Shown: positions 5,914 to 9,181 of the stretch, in pieces
Layout of the letters: each line of letters opens with the position of its first letter
Position numbering within the stretch: position 1 is the first letter of the stretch
Source: Clostridiales bacterium
GTDB taxonomy: Bacteria > Bacillota > Clostridia > Peptostreptococcales > Natronincolaceae
Direction: 5' to 3'
DNA length: 9,181 nucleotides
NCBI GenBank assembly: GCA_012800145.1
Contig: JAAZJW010000320.1
Coordinates: 1 to 9,181 of the forward strand
Position numbers and translations under genes: made by a program
The notes under the pieces: model-generated
What the model saw: the letters and a program-made list of their open reading frames with translations, nothing else
What the model was told of the DNA's origin: nothing
The model's database searches: none

Positions 5914-8364
5914 ATGAAAACTGTTACAACAACACTGAACGTGAAAGGAATGGCATGTGCTGCTTGTTCGGCTAACCTGGAACGCAACATATCCAAGGCA
6001 GAAGGGGTAATCAAGGCTGCTGTAAATCTGACTACAGAAAAATTAACTGTAGAATATGATCCGGAGCAGACAGGTGTGGAACAATTTATTGAAATAGTGG
6101 ACAGATTAGGATTCAGTGTAGAACAAAAAGAACTAAAGGAAATAACCATACCTGTGGAAGGAATGAACTGAGCGTCTTGCAGCAGTGCCGTGGAACGTGC
6201 ACTAAACAAACTGGAAGGTCTGCAAGATGTAAATGTAAACCTTACAACCAAAAAAGCTACCATGAAATATGACAATAACATAATTAAAATATCGGAAATA
6301 AAAAAGGCTATAGAAGATGCGGGTTATACACCGTTGGATTTGGAAATCGATGCCGGTATTGATAGAGATAAGATAGAAAAGGAAAATGAAATAAAGACAC
6401 TCCGAAAAAGACTCATTATGGCTGCTATATTTGCTATACCGCTTTTTTATATTTCCATGGGGCATATGATAGGCATGCCATTGCCTGAAATTTTAGACCC
6501 GTCGCATAATCCGTTGAATTTTGCACTGGCACAGATGTTTTTAGCTATACCCATAGTACTGGCAGGGCGTAGATTCTACACAGTAGGTTATAGGGCGCTG
6601 TTCAGAAGCAGCCCTAATATGGATTCCCTGGTAGCCATAGGGACCAGTGCCGCATTTATATACGGTATCTATGCAGTTATAAAAATAATAGGTGGGGACA
6701 GTGCCATGGCTATGGAATTATATTTTGAATCTGTAGGAATTATAATAACCCTGATAATGCTGGGGAAATATTTAGAATCCGTATCTAAAGGGAAAACATC
6801 GGAGGCCATCAAAGCATTGATGGGATTACAACCCAAGGAGGCCACAATTATCCGGGACGGGGAAGAAGTTAAAATCCCTATAGAAGAGGTAGAAGTGGGG
6901 CATGTCATAGTTGTAAAGCCGGGAGAGAGGATACCGGTGGACGGTACGGTAATAGATGGCCATACCTCCGTAGATGAATCTATGTTGACGGGGGAAAGCA
7001 TCCCGGTAGAAAAAAACAAAGGTGACAGGGTAACCGGTGGCAGTATAAATAAAAACGGTTCTATCAGATTTAAAACCGAAAAGGTAGGGAAAGATACTGT
7101 GTTGGCACAGATAATAAAGTTGGTAGAAGATGCCCAGGGTTCAAAAGCACCGATTGCGAGGATGGCAGATATAATTGCAGGGTACTTCGTGCCTGTGGTT
7201 ATTGCAATTGCAGTTGTGTCAGGGGTATTATGGCATATCGCGGGAAAACCGGTGGAGTTTGTTTTAACCGTATTCATATCGGTGTTGATTATTGCATGTC
7301 CCTGTGCCTTGGGATTGGCTACACCTACGGCTATTATGGTCGGTACGGGCAAGGGGGCGGAATACGGGGTGCTGATTAAAGGCGGGGAAGCCTTAGAAAC
7401 GGCACACAAAATTGAAACGGTCGTACTGGACAAAACAGGCACAATTACGGAGGGCACCCCCGAGGTAACAGATATAATTTCAGGACAGGGGGTAGCAGAA
7501 GATGAACTCTTAGCAATTGCGGTATCTGCGGAAAAGGGTTCGGAGCATCCGTTAGGCGAAGCTATTGTGAGGGCCGGGGAGGAAAAAGACGTAGAAATAA
7601 AAGATGTGGAACAATTTATGGCTATTCCTGGCCATGGAATAGAGGCTGTGATTGAAGATAAGAATGTACTACTTGGTAACAAAAAATTATTGACTGACAG
7701 AAATATAGAAATTACTCTTCAGGATGAATCTGATAGACTTGCTGTGGAAGGTAAAACACCTATGTATATTTCTATAGATGGCAAATTAGCAGGTATAATT
7801 GCCGTTGCGGATATCGTAAAAGAAAGTAGCAAGGACGCTATAAATTCCCTTCATAACATGGGCATAGAAGTTGTTATGATAACAGGGGACAACAAAAGGA
7901 CAGCGGAGGCTATGGCCAAACAGGTTGGTATCGATGTGGTATTAGCGGAGGTTCTACCGGGGGACAAAGCAAAGGAAGTCGAAAAACTTCAGGGACAGGG
8001 TAAAAAGGTTGCAATGGTTGGTGACGGTATCAACGATGCACCGGCACTTGCCCAGGCCGATATCGGTATAGCAATAGGTTCCGGTACTGATGTTGCCATG
8101 GAATCCGCGGATATTGTGTTGATGAAAAGCGATCTTAAGGATGTTGTAACAGCCATCAAGCTGAGCAAAAGAACTATAATAAATATTAAACAAAACCTAT
8201 TTTGGGCTCTAGGTTACAATTCTTTGGGGATTCCAATTGCGGCGGGAGTTTTGCATTTATTCGGCGGACCATTGTTAAATCCAATAATAGCGGCAGCCGC
8301 TATGGCTCTAAGTTCTGTTTCTGTAGTATCCAATGCATTGAGGCTGAGAAAATTTAAACCATAA
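5914..8364 (+). CDS. copA: Cu(I)-exporting P1B-1-type ATPase CopA with in-frame TGA at codon 86 (candidate selenocysteine)
   Basis: A copper-exporting P-type ATPase of 816 residues if codon 86 (TGA, 6169-6171) is read through. Domains: HMA1 (about 3-70, GMACAAC with Cys15 and Cys18); HMA2 (about 76-146), whose motif reads GMN-TGA-ASC, so the stop replaces the first metal-binding Cys and Cys89 remains; eight membrane helices from about residue 167; actuator TGES (359-362); CPC (462-464); phosphorylation site DKTGT (Asp506); His545-Pro546; hinge GDGIND (703-708). Tyr768-Asn769 and MALSS (from 797) are the Cu(I) signature of the last helices. GAGGTG (5901-5906) supports the ATG. Everything before and after the TGA is intact and in one frame. 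An internal restart at GTG 6190 lacks a ribosome binding site. Alternatives to selenocysteine are a nonsense mutation or a sequencing error. Probably transcribed from the csoR promoter. Confidence 0.9.
6172..6227 (+). promoter_or_regulatory. Candidate bacterial SECIS hairpin downstream of the copA TGA
   Basis: Directly after the TGA, TCTTGCAG (6175-6182) pairs perfectly with CTGCAAGA (6220-6227). Nested in it, AGTGC (6184-6188) pairs with GCACT (6199-6203). Then, across a bulged T at 6198, CGT (6189-6191) pairs with ACG (6195-6197), leaving an apical GGA loop. The loop begins 20 bases after the TGA and its first two bases are G. This agrees with the general description of bacterial SECIS elements, which have a loop about 16-37 bases downstream and a G early in the loop. 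Whether SelB would bind it cannot be judged here, and coding constraint or chance could produce the stems. Confidence 0.45.
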
Positions 8365-8383
8365 TGTAGCAGTATATGGAACC

Positions 8384-8444
8384 GGGCCCGAATCGTCTAA
8401 TTGTCTCAGGCAAATAGATAATTTAGGCCCTACTTCTTATTTTT
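8384..8444 (+). terminator. Probable terminator after copA
   Basis: CTAATTGTCT (8397-8406) pairs with AGATAATTTAG (8416-8426) with one bulge and one G-U. GGGCC (8384-8388) can pair with GGCCC (8426-8430) as an outer clamp. The structure is followed by TACTTCTTATTTTT (8431-8444). It lies between the convergent copA and mltG genes. A second hairpin, AATACACC (8449-8456) with GGTGTATT (8466-8473), lacks a clear T-run in either direction. Confidence 0.4.
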
Positions 8445-8553
8445 AAGGAATACACCATACTATGAGGTGTATTTATAGCGCGACGCCATTGTGTTGTCTA
8501 AGTTAAGTTGATAAAATGGATTGCAATCTGCATATCCGGTACTAAATCGCGAA

Positions 8554-9181
8554 CTAGTTTTTGTTCCTATTTAGATATTTGGCTCTATCCTTCAAATGGT
8601 TATCATAGGTTTCATTAAATACATGTTCATCCTCTTTTGGGCTCAACACATAATATAGATAATCGTGTTTTTCCGGATATAGTGCTGCTTCTATAGATTC
8701 TTTTCCCGGTGATGCAATAGGCCCCGGAGGTAAGCCCCTTTCCGTATATGTATTAAATGGACCGGGTTTATCTAATTCTGATTGATATATTGTGGTTCTA
8801 TGTTCTTTCCCTTTTCCCGTACCATATATGACCGAAGCATCGATTTGCAAGGGCATGTCCCTTTTCAGTCTGTTATGAATAACCCCGCTAATAGCGGCTC
8901 TTTCACCATTGTGTTTTGCTTCACGTTCTATTAAAGATGCTATGGTCAACACTTCATGTTTTGAAAATCTTAATTCTTCTGCCTTTTCCATATATTTTTC
9001 TGTAAACACATTATCCATTGTTTGTACAAGTTGGTTAACTATGTCTTCGGTAGTTTGATTTTCGGTAAAGTAATAGGTGTCGGGGTAGAGGTGTCCTTCC
9101 AATTTGAAAAAGAGATCCGTAGGATCAAAATCACAGTTGTTGTTAAAATATTTCTCTGTGGCCTCAATAAATTCTTCTGTA
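8554..9181 (-). CDS. mltG: Endolytic murein transglycosylase MltG (YceG-like), C-terminal part
   Basis: A membrane-anchored endolytic transglycosylase that cuts nascent peptidoglycan glycan strands outside the cytoplasmic membrane. The 208 visible residues are the C-terminal catalytic part. The signature LEGHLYPDTYYF opens the conserved region. The catalytic Glu is in TIASLIEREA (residue 85 of the visible product, equivalent to Glu218 of E. coli MltG). Then come VIHNRLKRDMPLQIDASVIYG and GLPPGPIASPGKESIEAALYP, the family hallmark. The TTG at 9102 is not the start: the frame stays open upstream to the window edge with family-like sequence (EEFIEATEKYF, DPTDLFFK), so the N-terminal anchor and LysM-like part lie outside. 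It stops with TAG and is convergent with copA, so no functional link to copper is implied. Confidence 0.93.
   Translation of the reverse strand, partial: TEEFIEATEKYFNNNCDFDPTDLFFKLEGHLYPDTYYFTENQTTEDIVNQLVQTMDNVFTEKYMEKAEELRFSKHEVLTIASLIEREAKHNGERAAISGVIHNRLKRDMPLQIDASVIYGTGKGKEHRTTIYQSELDKPGPFNTYTERGLPPGPIASPGKESIEAALYPEKHDYLYYVLSPKEDEHVFNETYDNHLKDRAKYLNRNKN

Noticed and set aside
6669..7682. Long open frame of 337 codons on the minus strand
   Set aside because: It is antisense to the conserved core of copA, has a Ser/Thr/Ile/Pro-rich composition with no domain, and lacks a ribosome binding site.
6190..8364. A separate copper ATPase gene starting at GTG 6190 with copA split in two
   Set aside because: No ribosome binding site precedes this GTG, and it lies inside the HMA2 domain, after the first Cys codon. 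The upstream and downstream parts are in the same frame with no missing residues, so one gene with a TGA codon describes it better.
8449..8473. Hairpin AATACACC/GGTGTATT as a terminator
   Set aside because: Only a broken T-run follows on the plus strand and none on the minus strand; the structure at 8384-8444 is a better candidate.
9100..9102. TTG as the start of mltG
   Set aside because: The frame continues upstream to the window edge with sequence typical of MltG, so this codon is an internal Leu.

Overview
The window looks like part of a low-GC Gram-positive anaerobe of the class Clostridia. The grounds are AT-rich codons, strong AGGAGG-type ribosome binding sites, TTG as well as ATG starts, a YhgE-type heptad-repeat protein, a Ctc-type L25 and a CsoR-controlled copper ATPase. 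I cannot name the species. No phage, insertion sequence, CRISPR array, tRNA or rRNA is visible.

Layout. Positions 2-1528 hold the C-terminal part of an MMPL/RND-type membrane transporter, cut by the window edge. It is followed 39 bases later by a secreted protein with Leu/Gly heptad repeats (1568-3103). An extended -10 promoter then drives a ribosomal protein L25/Ctc gene with a long acidic tail (3231-3914). The 425-base gap 3915-4339 is mostly regulatory RNA: an unassigned three-way-junction-like fold (4009-4071), an aptamer that I read as a molybdenum/tungsten-cofactor (Moco/Tuco) riboswitch without P3 (4073-4175), and an intrinsic terminator (4230-4262). These precede a DUF4213/DUF364 gene (4340-5182). 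The riboswitch ties this poorly characterised putative metal-chelation family to Mo/W cofactor physiology.

Next is a copper resistance unit: a CsoR operator inside a promoter, csoR (5367-5678), a repeat-rich palindromic element (about 5681-5884), and copA (5914-8364). copA is the most striking gene. Its reading frame is intact except for one in-frame TGA (6169-6171), exactly at the first Cys of the second GMxCxxC metal-binding motif. The sequence just after it folds into a hairpin that fits the general bacterial SECIS description. Either this is a selenocysteine-containing copper ATPase, or it is a nonsense mutation or sequencing error at a Cys codon; the sequence alone cannot decide. None of the seven genes in the window ends in TGA.

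The right end carries a convergent, partial mltG (minus strand, 8554 to the window edge), separated from copA by a probable terminator.
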